Shown: positions 8,494 to 18,700, counted from the first letter of the stretch. The stretch: 64,000 nucleotides of DNA from CAVSVP01 sp963731125 (GCA_963731125.1 CAVSVP010000010.1:124001-188000); one strand, 5' to 3'. Made by a program: numbers and translations. The notes: generated from the sequence alone by a model not told the origin.

Positions 8494-8885
8494 CGTCTTT
8501 GCGTAGTACCGTTGAAGATTCTTGACAACTGCGGAACGCGGGACACAACTTGGCTAGGTAGGGATACGTAAGATGCTCATTTTAGCAGGGATGTGCAGCT
8601 GCTATGTACCGAGCGAAAGGCCACTGTCAGGAGAGCTTCCTGAAGTGGTGGCCTATTGTCGGTTCATCAACCAGACCTTTCCTTTAATACGGTAAATTCC
8701 ACAGTAATCCGGGTAAAAGACAATTGTTACGATAAGCCGTGAAAAAGGCGATTACTAAAAAAGCATTGAAAACCGCCACACTGTCCCCACATAAGGGTTT
8801 AGACGGCACGACGACATATTGCTAAAGCGGAGTACTCCACGACGCTATACATCCAAACTGATGACATAAATAGAGAGGATTACGA
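8494..8885. other. Long grpE-dnaK spacer
   Basis: 392 bases without a supported gene. It holds an imperfect stem-loop near 8620-8658 (GGCCACTGTCAGGA and TTCCTGAAGTGGTGGCC) without a T-run, and a sigma-32-like promoter near dnaK (listed separately). Otherwise nothing is recognised. Confidence 0.6.
8766..8792 (+). promoter_or_regulatory. Sigma-32-type heat-shock promoter of dnaK
   Basis: TTGAAA at 8766-8771 and CCCCACAT at 8785-8792 with a 13-base spacer, close to the RpoH consensus (CTTGAAA and CCCCATNT). It lies about 93 bases before the dnaK start. It suggests that dnaK-dnaJ has its own sigma-32 promoter in addition to read-through from the CIRCE-controlled hrcA promoter. Confidence 0.75.
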
Positions 8886-10823
8886 ATGAGCAAGATTATC
8901 GGAATTGACCTGGGTACCACCAACTCCTGTGTAGCGATTATGGAGGGTGGTCAGCCGCGTGTGATTGAAAACAGTGAGGGCGATCGTACTACCCCATCGA
9001 TTGTTGCGTTTACCGACGATAACGAAGTGATAGTGGGACAATCTGCCAAGCGCCAGGCGGTCACCAATCCTAATAACACCTTGTTTGCCATAAAACGCCT
9101 CATTGGTCGCCGCTTTGAAGACGCCGAAGTTCAGAAGGACATGAACATGGTTCCCTACAAGATTGTCAGGGCCGACAATAGTGATGCTTGGGTGGAGGTC
9201 AAGGGCAAGAAGATGGCCCCGCCGGAAATTGCCGCCCGGGTCCTACAGAAGATGAAAAAGACTGCTGAGGATTATCTGGGTGAGAAAATCACTGAGGCCG
9301 TCATTACAGTACCGGCCTACTTTAACGATTCTCAGCGTCAGGCTACCAAAGACGCTGGTCGCATTGCGGGGCTGGAAGTCAAGCGCATTATCAACGAACC
9401 CACGGCGGCGGCTTTAGCCTATGGCATGGATAAGAAGCGGGGTGATATCAAGATTGCCGTATATGATTTGGGCGGCGGTACTTTCGATATCTCGATTATC
9501 GAAATAGCCGATGTGGATGGTGAGCATCAGTTCGAAGTGTTGTCGACCAACGGTGACACGTTCTTAGGCGGCGAAGATTTTGACAAGCGTATTATCGATT
9601 ATTTGGCGCAGCAGTTCCAGAAAGATACAGGCATTGATTTGCATAATGATCCTTTGGCCCTGCAGCGCTTGAAGGAAGCCGCCGAAAAAGCCAAGATTGA
9701 GCTATCTTCCAGCCAGCAAACGGAAGTCAACCTACCCTATATCACGGCCGATGCCAGCGGGCCCAAGCATATGAATATCAAGCTGACACGGGCCAAGTTG
9801 GAATCCTTAGTGGAAGACTTGATCGAGCGCACCATTGGACCCTGTAAAATTGCGCTGAAGGATGCGGGTTTGAGTGTCGGCGATATCAACGACGTGATTC
9901 TGGTAGGCGGCCAAACCCGCATGCCTAAGGTCCAGGAAGCGGTTAAGAACTTCTTTGGTAAGGAACCGCGCAAGGACGTTAATCCTGATGAGGCCGTAGC
10001 GATCGGTGCAGCGATTCAGGGCGGTGTACTGGGTGGTCAAGTCAAGGATGTGCTGTTGTTGGATGTGACGCCGTTGTCTCTGGGTATTGAAACGCTGGGT
10101 GGAGTGATGACTAAGTTGATTGAAAAAAACACTACCATTCCCACTAAGGCGACCCAAGTCTTCTCCACAGCGGAAGACAACCAGACAGCCGTAACGGTGC
10201 ACGTGCTTCAGGGTGAGCGTGAGAGAGCCGCGGCAAACAAGTCTTTGGGGCGTTTTGATCTGAGCGATATTCCTCCGGCGCCACGGGGTGTGCCACAGGT
10301 CGAGGTGACCTTCGATACTGATGCCAACGGCATTCTGCATGTATCTGCCAAGGATAAAGCGACCGGTAGAGAACAGTCGATTGTCATCAAAGCATCCTCT
10401 GGTCTCAAAGACGATGAGATTGAGCGGATGGTCCGGGACGCTGAAGTTCATGCCGAGGAAGACCGTAAATTCCACGAACTGGTGGATGTCCGCAATCAGG
10501 CTGAAAATTTGATACATGCTACGGAAAAGACATTAAGAGATTTGGGCGACAAAGTTACTGGTACTGAGCGCCATGACATCGAAAACGCCATTTCTGATCT
10601 CAGAGATGCCGCTAAAGGAGATAACCAGGATGTCATTGTCTCGCGAACTCAGAAATTGGGAGAAGTGTCTAGCAAGCTGGCCGAGCGGGTGTATGCGCAA
10701 GCCGGCGGCCAGACTGGCCCAGAGGGCACGGGCGGTGCCGAGCAGGGTGCGGGTGAAGGCGGTAAGCGTACCGCTGAAGAAGGTGTGGTAGATGCTGAGT
10801 TTGAGGAAGTCAAGGATAAGTAA
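8886..10823 (+). CDS. dnaK: Chaperone DnaK (Hsp70)
   Basis: 645 residues. The nucleotide-binding domain has IGIDLGTTNSCVA, AVYDLGGGTFDISI and ILVGGQTRMPKV. The substrate domain and lid end with a Gly-rich stretch and EEGVVDAEFEEVKDK, the typical proteobacterial C-terminus. ATP-driven folding chaperone working with DnaJ and GrpE. The ribosome site AGAGAGGA precedes ATG. Directly followed by dnaJ. Confidence 0.98.
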   Translation: MSKIIGIDLGTTNSCVAIMEGGQPRVIENSEGDRTTPSIVAFTDDNEVIVGQSAKRQAVTNPNNTLFAIKRLIGRRFEDAEVQKDMNMVPYKIVRADNSDAWVEVKGKKMAPPEIAARVLQKMKKTAEDYLGEKITEAVITVPAYFNDSQRQATKDAGRIAGLEVKRIINEPTAAALAYGMDKKRGDIKIAVYDLGGGTFDISIIEIADVDGEHQFEVLSTNGDTFLGGEDFDKRIIDYLAQQFQKDTGIDLHNDPLALQRLKEAAEKAKIELSSSQQTEVNLPYITADASGPKHMNIKLTRAKLESLVEDLIERTIGPCKIALKDAGLSVGDINDVILVGGQTRMPKVQEAVKNFFGKEPRKDVNPDEAVAIGAAIQGGVLGGQVKDVLLLDVTPLSLGIETLGGVMTKLIEKNTTIPTKATQVFSTAEDNQTAVTVHVLQGERERAAANKSLGRFDLSDIPPAPRGVPQVEVTFDTDANGILHVSAKDKATGREQSIVIKASSGLKDDEIERMVRDAEVHAEEDRKFHELVDVRNQAENLIHATEKTLRDLGDKVTGTERHDIENAISDLRDAAKGDNQDVIVSRTQKLGEVSSKLAERVYAQAGGQTGPEGTGGAEQGAGEGGKRTAEEGVVDAEFEEVKDK

Positions 10824-10857
10824 GCCTAAGATTCACTCAGTATCGCAAATCTCGGGC

Positions 10858-10896
10858 CCGGGACTGGAGCGACCAGTTCCGGACCTTGCTTTTATT
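10858..10896 (+). terminator. Stem-loop between dnaK and dnaJ
   Basis: Ten-base stem CCGGGACTGG / CCAGTTCCGG (one G-T pair) with loop AGCGA, followed by a loose T-rich stretch CTTGCTTTTATT. It probably acts as a partial terminator that lowers dnaJ relative to dnaK. Confidence 0.55.
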
Positions 10897-10937
10897 GGTA
10901 TCCCGCCAGTCGATTATTCCAGGACATAAAACCGAGA

Positions 10938-12074
10938 ATGGCAAAACGCGATTACTACGAAACCCTGAACGTTGCTCGTAATGCCAGCGAGGCTGAACTG
11001 AAAAAAGCGTATCGGCGCCTGGCTATGAAACATCACCCTGACCGCAATCCGGATGACAAGGTTGCTGAAGAGCACTTTAAAGAGGCCAAAGAAGCTTACG
11101 ATGTGCTTAACGACCCGCGTAAACGTGCCGCCTACGACCAGTTTGGCCATGCCGGCGTCGATGCCCAAGCCGGTGCCGAAGCAGGGGGCTTCGGCGGCGG
11201 AGGCGGTTTCAGCGATATTTTTGGCGATGTGTTCGGGGACATTTTTAGCAATTTCCGCGGAGGGCGCACCAGCCAGGTTTTTCGTGGGGCTGATCTGCGC
11301 TATACGCTGGAGTTAACTTTAGAAGAAGCCGTTTTTGGGACGACCGCCAAAATTCGGGTACCGACCTTGGTGGCGTGCGAAGTTTGTGACGGCTCGGGTG
11401 CAAAACCGGGCACTAAGCCGGTTACCTGTCCCACCTGTAATGGTGTGGGCCAGGTGCGCATGCAGCAAGGTTTTTTTTCCATCCAGCAAACCTGTCCCCG
11501 TTGTCAGGGACGAGGCACGGTGATTGCTGATTCCTGCACGGCGTGCCACGGTGAAGGCCGGATTCAAAAACAGAAGACTCTCTCAGTCAAGGTGCCGGCC
11601 GGGGTCGATAATGGCGATCGCATTCGCTTGAGCGGCGAGGGTGAGGCCGGGGAACACGGTGGCCCACCAGGTGATCTTTATGTACAAATGCGTATTAAGC
11701 CGCATCCCATTTTTACCCGGGAAGGGGATACACTCTATTGTGAGGTACCAATCAGTTTTGCTACGGCGGCGCTGGGTGGTGATCTAGAGGTGCCGACTTT
11801 GGATGGCAGAGTCAACTTAAAAATCCCCCCGGAAACCCAAACCGGCAAGGTGTTGCGTATCCGCAGTAAGGGGGTGCGCCCGGTGCGCGGTGGAGCGACC
11901 GGTGATTTGCTCTGTCGGGTCATCGTGGAAACGCCTGTGCATTTGACAAAAGAGCAAAAAGAATTACTGCAGCGATTTGCGGAAACAATGGAGGACGGAG
12001 GGCGTCATCATACTCCCCAGGAGCGGGGTTGGTTGGACGGCGTCAAGAAATTTTTTGAAGACATGAAATTTTAG
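10938..12074 (+). CDS. dnaJ: Co-chaperone DnaJ (Hsp40)
   Basis: 378 residues. J domain with HPD at 33-35, a Gly/Phe-rich linker (about 75-115), and four zinc-binding CxxCxGxG repeats: CEVCDGSG, CPTCNGVG, CPRCQGRG, CTACHGEG. The C-terminal substrate-binding domains follow. It stimulates DnaK ATPase and presents substrates. The last gene of the heat-shock operon, convergent with the CBS protein gene. Confidence 0.98.
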   Translation: MAKRDYYETLNVARNASEAELKKAYRRLAMKHHPDRNPDDKVAEEHFKEAKEAYDVLNDPRKRAAYDQFGHAGVDAQAGAEAGGFGGGGGFSDIFGDVFGDIFSNFRGGRTSQVFRGADLRYTLELTLEEAVFGTTAKIRVPTLVACEVCDGSGAKPGTKPVTCPTCNGVGQVRMQQGFFSIQQTCPRCQGRGTVIADSCTACHGEGRIQKQKTLSVKVPAGVDNGDRIRLSGEGEAGEHGGPPGDLYVQMRIKPHPIFTREGDTLYCEVPISFATAALGGDLEVPTLDGRVNLKIPPETQTGKVLRIRSKGVRPVRGGATGDLLCRVIVETPVHLTKEQKELLQRFAETMEDGGRHHTPQERGWLDGVKKFFEDMKF

Positions 12075-12121
12075 TCGGAGAGAAAAAAATTCATGAATGT
12101 TGCTGAAAAGTAGTCGAGAGG

Positions 12122-13408
12122 CTAAGTATCCTGTTGGATGGCGGGCGGCTTAAGGCGCCGCTTGATTAACACGGTCTTAATTCGATTGCCGGTAATTTTG
12201 ACGATTTCCACAGGGTGTTCGGCCAGTAGCAGACTGGTGCCTGGTTCTGGAATGTTCTCCAAATATTCCATAATGAGTCCGTTCATAGTTTTTGGTCCGT
12301 CGGTAGGAAAATGCCAGTGTAGGATACGATTTAGGGTGCGAATATTAACGCTGGCGTCCACTAAATAACTGTCGTTATCTTGAGGGATGATCTTGTGGCT
12401 GACGGCGAGAGGTACGGTGGTAAACTCGCCAACGATTTCTTCCAAAATATCCTCCAGTGTCACTAAACCCTGTAGGTCGCCATATTCATCTACGACTAGA
12501 CCGCACCGCCGGCCCTTTTTCTGAAAGTTGAGTAGTTGCGTGTTCAGGGACGTACCTTCTGGAATAAAGTAGGGTTCGCGTATTAAGCTTTCCAGATCCT
12601 GGCGCCCGAATTGCGGTTTTTGCGCAATTAAATTTAATACTTCACGAAGGTGAAGGAAACCGACAACCTGATCGATATTATCTCTATATACCAAAAGCCG
12701 GGTATATTGGCCGCCGGTAAGCCGAGCAACGATATCCTCCCAGCGGTCTTCCAGGTCTATTCCAACCACTTCATTGCGCGGTACCATGATGTCATTAACA
12801 GTGACTTCCGCTAAATCCAAGATGCTGAGCAACATATTTTGATAACGTTTGGGAATCATTACCCCCGACTCCATGACCACCGTGCGCAGTTCCTCGGGGC
12901 TAAGGGGCTGCTGGGAGGGATCGGCGGTGGCAATGCCCAGCACTTTGAGCAAACCGTTGGCAATGCCGTTAACCATCCAGACCAGCGGGTAAAACAGCTT
13001 CAGCAGAGGCGCGAGAACCAGAGAGGTGGGATAGGCAATACGTTCCGGATGCAGGGCTGCTACGGTTTTCGGGGTAACTTCACCGAAAATAAGCAATACC
13101 AGGGTCAACAGAATAGCGGCTACCGGGATGCCGGCCTCGCCCAGCAGGCGAATAGCAATAATGGTAGCCAGCGAAGAAGCCAGGATATTAACGAAGTTAT
13201 TACCGAGTAAAATAATACCAATCAAGCGGTCGGGGCGCTTAAGCAGTTTACTGACACGTTGCGCCGCCTTATGACCGGTTTTAGCCTGGTGGCGCAGGCG
13301 GTAGCGGTTGAGGGCCATCAGACCGGTTTCCGATCCGGAGAAAAAACCGGAGAGCAGGATGAGCACGATGAGCGCTGCAAATAAGGCGCTTAATGGGATA
13401 TCATTCAA
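12122..13408 (-). CDS. yfjD: CorB/YfjD-type membrane protein with CBS pair and CorC/HlyC domain
   Basis: 428 residues. N-terminal DUF21/CNNM membrane domain with about four helices (SGFFSGSETGLMALNRYRLR, GNNFVNILASSLATIIAI, LLIFGEVTPKTVAALHPERIA), then a CBS pair (VNDIMVPRNEVVGID; LVVDEYGDLQGLVTLEDILEEIVGEF) and a C-terminal transporter-associated domain. The family is linked to magnesium and cobalt transport. Located beside ypjD and ffh as in E. coli, which supports orthology to yfjD. Confidence 0.92.
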   Translation of the reverse strand: MNDIPLSALFAALIVLILLSGFFSGSETGLMALNRYRLRHQAKTGHKAAQRVSKLLKRPDRLIGIILLGNNFVNILASSLATIIAIRLLGEAGIPVAAILLTLVLLIFGEVTPKTVAALHPERIAYPTSLVLAPLLKLFYPLVWMVNGIANGLLKVLGIATADPSQQPLSPEELRTVVMESGVMIPKRYQNMLLSILDLAEVTVNDIMVPRNEVVGIDLEDRWEDIVARLTGGQYTRLLVYRDNIDQVVGFLHLREVLNLIAQKPQFGRQDLESLIREPYFIPEGTSLNTQLLNFQKKGRRCGLVVDEYGDLQGLVTLEDILEEIVGEFTTVPLAVSHKIIPQDNDSYLVDASVNIRTLNRILHWHFPTDGPKTMNGLIMEYLENIPEPGTSLLLAEHPVEIVKITGNRIKTVLIKRRLKPPAIQQDT

Positions 13409-13481
13409 CAGCCAGGGACCTCATATTTACCATGGTGATTTTGCTTTACGGATTGTTAGGACCGTCTGTTAAGCTGGCGCT

Positions 13482-14300
13482 TTACCGGTGCAGCAACATT
13501 TCTAAAACGAATTTGCTGCCGAAGTATGCCAGTACCAGAGCGGCGAATCCGCTGAGAGTCCAGCGGATGGCTACGCGTCCCCGCCAGCCAAACCGCCAGC
13601 GCCCCCAGAGCAGAATACCGAAAACGCTCCAGGCAGCGATGGATAGCACAGTCTTATGGACAAGATGCTGGGCAAAAATGTCATCCAGAAAGAGAAAACC
13701 CGTTAACAGTGCAAGGCTTAACAGCAAAAAACCAATCCGGATCATTTGAAATAGGAGTGACTCCATGGTGACAAGGGGCGGAATACCACGAATAAAACCA
13801 CCGGGATGGCGGTTGTGCAGACGGCGGTGCTGGATGGCTAATAGAATCGCCTGTACTGTGGCCAAGGCGAGAATGGAGTAGGCCAAAATAGAGATAAGAA
13901 TGTGCAGTTCCAGAGGCCATTGAGTAGAATCGGCGACGATGCGTTCGGAGGGAAAAGCCAGCCCCAGGATGATCGTAGCCGCGCTAAAAGGCAGCAGAAC
14001 AATCCCTAGGTTTTCCACGGGACGGATTAAGGTCGAAGCCAGCAATACTGCGGCGGTAAGCCAGCCAGTTACCGAAAGGGCATTAAAGAGCCCCAAATTT
14101 ATGCCCGCTGGTTGGATGACAGTATGCGACAGGATAACGGTGTGCAGGACAACTGCACTCCAGCCTGTGGCCATTATGCTGGTCTTGCTCCAGGCTTGTC
14201 TAGAGCTTGGGCGGGATAACCGCACGCCTAGTAGGCCACCGGTCACGAGGTAGAGGATGGCGGCCATACCGCCAATCACTGTACTGTACATGTTATTCAC
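13482..14300 (-). CDS. ypjD: YpjD, CcsA-like inner-membrane protein
   Basis: 272 residues, mostly hydrophobic, with about eight predicted membrane segments. The central region (WPLELHILISILAYSILALATVQAILLAIQ) resembles the CcsA/CcmC cytochrome c assembly fold, with conserved His residues. YpjD function is not settled. Divergent from ffh and downstream partner of yfjD in transcription order, the arrangement seen in other gammaproteobacteria. Confidence 0.88.
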   Translation of the reverse strand: MNNMYSTVIGGMAAILYLVTGGLLGVRLSRPSSRQAWSKTSIMATGWSAVVLHTVILSHTVIQPAGINLGLFNALSVTGWLTAAVLLASTLIRPVENLGIVLLPFSAATIILGLAFPSERIVADSTQWPLELHILISILAYSILALATVQAILLAIQHRRLHNRHPGGFIRGIPPLVTMESLLFQMIRIGFLLLSLALLTGFLFLDDIFAQHLVHKTVLSIAAWSVFGILLWGRWRFGWRGRVAIRWTLSGFAALVLAYFGSKFVLEMLLHR

Positions 14301-14441
14301 CCGGTCCGTTACTCAGAGGCATAATGGCACATCTAAAGGCAGGCTTGAAGTCTGCTGTGAGACCATATAGCGGTTAATGAATTAGTTACTGCGCTCGCCA
14401 CTGGGATATGCTTAGGATCCATTGTAAAACAGGTAGACGAT

Positions 14442-15806
14442 ATGTTTGAAAATCTCAGTGAACGTTTGTTGAAAACGCTGAAAAATCTACGTGGTCAGGG
14501 CCGGCTGACCGAAACCAACATTAAAGACGCTCTGCGGGATGTGCGTATGGCCCTGTTAGAGGCTGATGTGGCTCTGCCGGTAGTACGGGAATTTGTCGAC
14601 CGGGTACGGGAACGCGCCATCGGTCGGGAGGTAATGCAAAGCTTAAGCCCGGGACAAGTGTTGGTCAAGATCGTCAACGAAGAGCTTGTTAAAGTCATGG
14701 GCGAGGCCAATGAGGAACTGAATCTTCGGACTCAGCCTCCTGCCGTTATTCTGATGGCGGGTCTGCAGGGATCAGGCAAAACGACGAGCGTTGCAAAACT
14801 GGCACGCTGGTTAAAAGAACGTAATCATAAGAAAGTGATGGTAGCTAGCGGTGATATTTATCGTCCAGCGGCTATTGAGCAGTTAAAAATGCTCGCTGCG
14901 GAAGTCGAGGTTGAGTTTTTCCCCAGCGATGGCCTTCTAACTCCAGCGGCTATTGCAGGTGCTGCTTTAGAGCAGGCTCGGCGCCGCTTTATGGATGTAC
15001 TGATTATTGACACGGCAGGCCGACTGCATGTCGATGATGAGATGATGGCTGAAATCAAAGAACTGCACACAACGCTTAGACCCATTGAAACCCTTTTTGT
15101 GGTGGATAGCATGACCGGACAGGATGCCGCCAATACGGCTCAGGCCTTCAACGCAGCGCTGCCGCTTACCGGTGTCATTCTCACTAAGGCGGATGGCGAT
15201 GCCCGGGGTGGTGCTGCGCTGTCCATTCGCCAGATTACCGGTAAGCCCATTAAATTCTTAGGCGTAGGCGAAAAAACGGCCGCCCTGGAGCCCTTTTATC
15301 CGGATCGGGTTGTCTCACGGATTCTGGGTATGGGCGATGTGCTTAGTCTCGTAGAAGAGATGGAGCGTAAGGTTGACCAGAAAAAAGCCCAGCAGCTTGC
15401 CGAGAAGGTCAAGAAAGGCAAAGGTTTTGACCTTGAGGATTTTAAGGAACAAATGGAACAAATGATGAATATGGGTGGGTTAACCAGTCTGCTGGAGAAA
15501 ATGCCCGGTATGGCTAACTTGCCTCAGGGTGTTAAAGATCAAGCCAATGATAAGCAAATCAAACGATTGGTGGCAATTGTCAATTCCATGACGCCGCAAG
15601 AACGGCGTTTTCCTCATATCATCAAAGGGTCTCGTAAGCGGCGCATTGCTGCCGGTTCCGGAACGCAGATACAAGAAGTGAATAAGCTTCTCAAGCAATT
15701 TACCCAGGCGCAGAAGATGATGAAAAAGGGCGGCATTGCCAAGTTAATGCGGGGCATGCAAGGAAAATTGCCGGGTGGCATAGGGGGTGGAATGCCGCCG
15801 TTTTAA
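14442..15806 (+). CDS. ffh: Signal recognition particle protein Ffh
   Basis: 454 residues. N domain, then G domain with the P loop GLQGSGKTT at 107-115, DTAGR and TKADGDARGG, and a Met-rich M domain (about 300-454) for signal-sequence and 4.5S RNA binding. Co-translational targeting to the inner membrane. The usual downstream rpsP-rimM-trmD-rplS genes are not in the window. The glycan island starts right after ffh. Confidence 0.97.
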   Translation: MFENLSERLLKTLKNLRGQGRLTETNIKDALRDVRMALLEADVALPVVREFVDRVRERAIGREVMQSLSPGQVLVKIVNEELVKVMGEANEELNLRTQPPAVILMAGLQGSGKTTSVAKLARWLKERNHKKVMVASGDIYRPAAIEQLKMLAAEVEVEFFPSDGLLTPAAIAGAALEQARRRFMDVLIIDTAGRLHVDDEMMAEIKELHTTLRPIETLFVVDSMTGQDAANTAQAFNAALPLTGVILTKADGDARGGAALSIRQITGKPIKFLGVGEKTAALEPFYPDRVVSRILGMGDVLSLVEEMERKVDQKKAQQLAEKVKKGKGFDLEDFKEQMEQMMNMGGLTSLLEKMPGMANLPQGVKDQANDKQIKRLVAIVNSMTPQERRFPHIIKGSRKRRIAAGSGTQIQEVNKLLKQFTQAQKMMKKGGIAKLMRGMQGKLPGGIGGGMPPF

Positions 15807-15834
15807 ATGGTTGCTCAAGTCTGGGGATAGGAGC

Positions 15835-16936
15835 ATGGAAAATCTGTAAAACTGCACCTCAAGTTTGGCTCGTGCTTGGTGACAAACTCGGGGACAATGC
15901 CCAAGTAGAACTTGTCGCCGAAGCGCTCGGCTGGCCCTGCGAAATTAGGCAGCTATATTTTCGTGCGCCCTATGCCGCCGGCAAGCCGTATTTTAAGCCT
16001 TCTCTTTATCACCTGGATCGGGTGCGCTCGGCGCAGCTAGAGCCTCCTTGGCCTGAATTTGTCATTACGGCCGGCAGTCGACCTGCTATGGCGGCACTAT
16101 GGATTCGAGGACAATCTGGCGGGCGCACCAGAATCGTCTTGATCGGCCGCCCGAAAAGACGGCTTAAGCAATTTGCTCTCGTGCTCGGTTCTCCACAATA
16201 CCGCTTACCGGAACAGCCGAACGTGATGCGTCTTAGCCTGCCGCTGATACGTCCTGCTGAAGCCGCCATTGCAGCCGCAGTGGCAGCATGGCAAGAGTGC
16301 TTAAGTACCTTGCCGCGCCCCCTGACAGCAGTATTGGTTGGTGGCCAGACCACGCCCTTTGTGTTTAATACCGCGGTGGCGAATCAATTGCTTGAACAAG
16401 TGGGAAAGGTAATCACCACCGCTGGTGGTACGCTCTACATCACCACTAGCCGACGTACGCCGGCAGCCGTTGCTGGTGTTTTGGAAACCGCATTACCCGC
16501 CGGTGCATTGTTTTATCGCTGGCGTGCCGACGCTGCAGAAAATCCTTATCTGGCACTACTGGGTCTTGCAGATCAGTTTATTGTCACTGGGGATAGCATT
16601 TCTATGATGACGGAAGTCGTCCGGCTCGGGAAGCCGCTTGCGATTTTTCCACTGCCCTGTGAACCCGGGTTACGGGTTCGTTTCCGCCAGTATTTTGCCA
16701 GGCTCCTGCATCCGCCAACAGGAGAGGGTGGACCCAGTGGATTGTTGCAGCCGCTGGGTAACCTGCTCTATCGCCTCGATGTTACCGGCTATTCTCGGGA
16801 CTTAACGGCGGTACACCGGTTGTTGGTTAGAGAAGGTTTGGCGGTATGGCTTGGTGAGCCTTTTCGACTCCCTGGACGGAAAGTACCCGATGAACTGCCG
16901 AGGGTTGTGGAAAGAATTCAGGCTTTATATGGTTAA
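15835..16936 (+). pseudogene. ELM1-family putative glycosyltransferase, copy A (frameshift at start)
   Basis: The conserved family start WLVLGDKLGDNAQV is in the frame whose first usable codon is GTG 15872, inside that motif, so the frame lacks a normal start. An ATG at 15835 with GGAG just upstream is out of frame by one base. Removing one G at 15837-15838 would give MKICKTAPQVWLVLGDK and a full-length protein of about 366 residues. The rest is intact: PPWPEFVITAGSRPAMAALW, LVGGQTTPFVF, ITTSRRTPAAV, FIVTGDSISMMTEVVRLGKP. ELM1 proteins have a GT-B-like fold and are annotated as putative glycosyltransferases. Closest paralog in the window is copy B (39509-40684). Possibly a sequencing error. 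Confidence 0.75.
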
Positions 16937-16972
16937 TCATTGCGCTGATTAGCTACGGCAGTGAATGGCGGA

Positions 16973-17602
16973 TTAGAATAATCTGGCTACCCGTTTCATG
17001 AGTTGAGTCGAAAATCGGTCAAATTTTTGTTTGTACTGGGCCAGTGGGTCTGGTTTTAGCCAGCTCATTTGTAGGATGCGGCGCTCTCCTGTAAACGGTT
17101 TATGGCCATGAAAAGACCTATCACTGCGCCGGAATGCCAGCAGCGTTCCCCCGACTGGCTCAATCTCGGTGGCATAGTCTTCAATGTTATGAGCGGAGCG
17201 CAGTAGGCGAAGTTTTCCTCCCTCGGCCATCCAACTGGTGTTGAAGTAAAGTAGAATCGTTATAATCTTGCTGCGATGATCGGTGTGGATATTGCCATCG
17301 CTGGGTTCGCAATATTTACGGATTGTGATTGTCGTGGGATATTCCATAAGGTCGACCCCGAATTTTGCTGCAAACCGTTCTGCAATTTCAGAGCTGTTTA
17401 GCGTGCGTAGCAGCGCTTTGAAGGCGGGACCACAGGACAGCTTTTCCACTGCATAATTACCTGGGTCCTTGAGCGCTGGAAAGTCGCGGTTTATTGCCGC
17501 GAGTGAGTCAGGTTTGATAAAGGCCGGCAAAACGAGATAGTCGAATGGATCATGTGCCAGCGGTGTTGCATCAAAGGCAGTGAAATCTAGTATCGACGTC
17601 AT
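16973..17602 (-). CDS. 2OG-Fe(II) oxygenase
   Basis: 209 residues with a double-stranded beta-helix pattern. The iron ligands are visible as His106-Thr-Asp108 and His165 (SFHGHKPF), and Arg175 is the likely 2-oxoglutarate ligand. The family hydroxylates or desaturates peptides, sugars or lipids, and the substrate here is unknown. It lies in the first part of the glycan island between ELM1 copy A and a sulfotransferase on the opposite strand. A glycan or lipid modification role is inferred from context only. Confidence 0.82.
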   Translation of the reverse strand: MTSILDFTAFDATPLAHDPFDYLVLPAFIKPDSLAAINRDFPALKDPGNYAVEKLSCGPAFKALLRTLNSSEIAERFAAKFGVDLMEYPTTITIRKYCEPSDGNIHTDHRSKIITILLYFNTSWMAEGGKLRLLRSAHNIEDYATEIEPVGGTLLAFRRSDRSFHGHKPFTGERRILQMSWLKPDPLAQYKQKFDRFSTQLMKRVARLF

Positions 17603-17648
17603 AATAAAAAATAATTTTTTTAAAACCCTGTGTGATTAGGATGGTATT

Positions 17649-18584
17649 ATGCATGATGTCTGGAAAGAAATGTCAAGGTATATGATATTGACATCGTTGT
17701 TCTTTCTTCCTCAGCGGAAAAAAAAGTCTCTCGACCGCTGGCTGCGGGGTCGCGAGGAATTTCGCAAATTACAGCTCGCCGACTGCGTTCTTGTCTCTTT
17801 TGGGAAAAGTGGCCGCACTTGGCTGCGCGTTATGCTCTCCCGATTTTATCAGCTAAAACATGGTTTGCCGCAGCATTATTTATTGGGTTTTGATAACTTG
17901 CATCGCAAAAATTCCCGTATTCCCAGCGTTTTCTTTACTCATGGCAATTACCTCAGAGACTACACGAAAAACTGGGACTCCAAAATCGATTTTTATGGCA
18001 AACGCATTATCTTATTGGTTCGGGATCCGCGGGATATCGCTGTTTCGCAATTCTTTCAGTGGAAATACCGCATGCATCCGGAGAAAAAGGTTCTAAACGA
18101 TTATCCCGCACACGGAAAGGATATCTCGATGTTTGACTTTGTGATGTATCCCGATGCGGGTCTTCCTAAGATAATCGCTTGGCTGAATGGCTGGCAGCGG
18201 GAAATCACACACATCGAGCATATTTTGCTGGTGCGTTATGAGGATATGCGAATGAAACCTGCGGTTGCCCTAAAAGCAATCCTTGCTTTTCTGGGTACAC
18301 CGGGTACAGATGAGCAGGTCGAGGAAGCTGTCGCCTTCGCAACTTACGATAACATGAAGAAACTAGAACAAAAAAGGGTATTTTGGCTCAGCGGCAGACG
18401 CTTACTGCCCAGTGATCGTGCTAATCCAGATTCTTATAAAGTGCGCCGTGCTAAGATCGGCGGTTACCGCGATTATTTCAATGACCAAGAAATCGTCGCT
18501 ATTGAAACGCTCCTCAATGGGACGTTAGCGCCATCCTACGGATATACCCGCAATAGCATTCCTGAGCACGCAGCTATTCTATAA
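17649..18584 (+). CDS. Sulfotransferase, copy 1
   Basis: 311 residues, PF00685-type. The PAPS 5'-phosphosulfate loop is SFGKSGRTWLR at 50-60, and the 3'-phosphate motif is VRDPRDIAVSQFF at about 124-136. The C-terminal part has SYKVRRAKIGGYRDYF, the region that closes over PAPS. Transfers sulfate from PAPS, probably to a surface glycan. Nearly the same protein is encoded at 44212-45171, and both are followed by a GT8-like gene, so a two-gene module was duplicated. Confidence 0.9.
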   Translation: MHDVWKEMSRYMILTSLFFLPQRKKKSLDRWLRGREEFRKLQLADCVLVSFGKSGRTWLRVMLSRFYQLKHGLPQHYLLGFDNLHRKNSRIPSVFFTHGNYLRDYTKNWDSKIDFYGKRIILLVRDPRDIAVSQFFQWKYRMHPEKKVLNDYPAHGKDISMFDFVMYPDAGLPKIIAWLNGWQREITHIEHILLVRYEDMRMKPAVALKAILAFLGTPGTDEQVEEAVAFATYDNMKKLEQKRVFWLSGRRLLPSDRANPDSYKVRRAKIGGYRDYFNDQEIVAIETLLNGTLAPSYGYTRNSIPEHAAIL

Positions 18585-18700
18585 TCGGTACGGTTGCTCC
18601 AGCGAACACCGTTGCCCGTTTTAGAAGGCTTGCCAAGAATGCGTTTGTGTTTTAAAAAGTTTTGCCATCCTAAGTCTTATCGATCGGAGAAAACCTCGGC

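Noticed and set aside
9807..10517. Long minus-strand reading frame opposite dnaK
   Set aside because: It is antisense to a highly conserved coding region. Such open frames come from codon bias.
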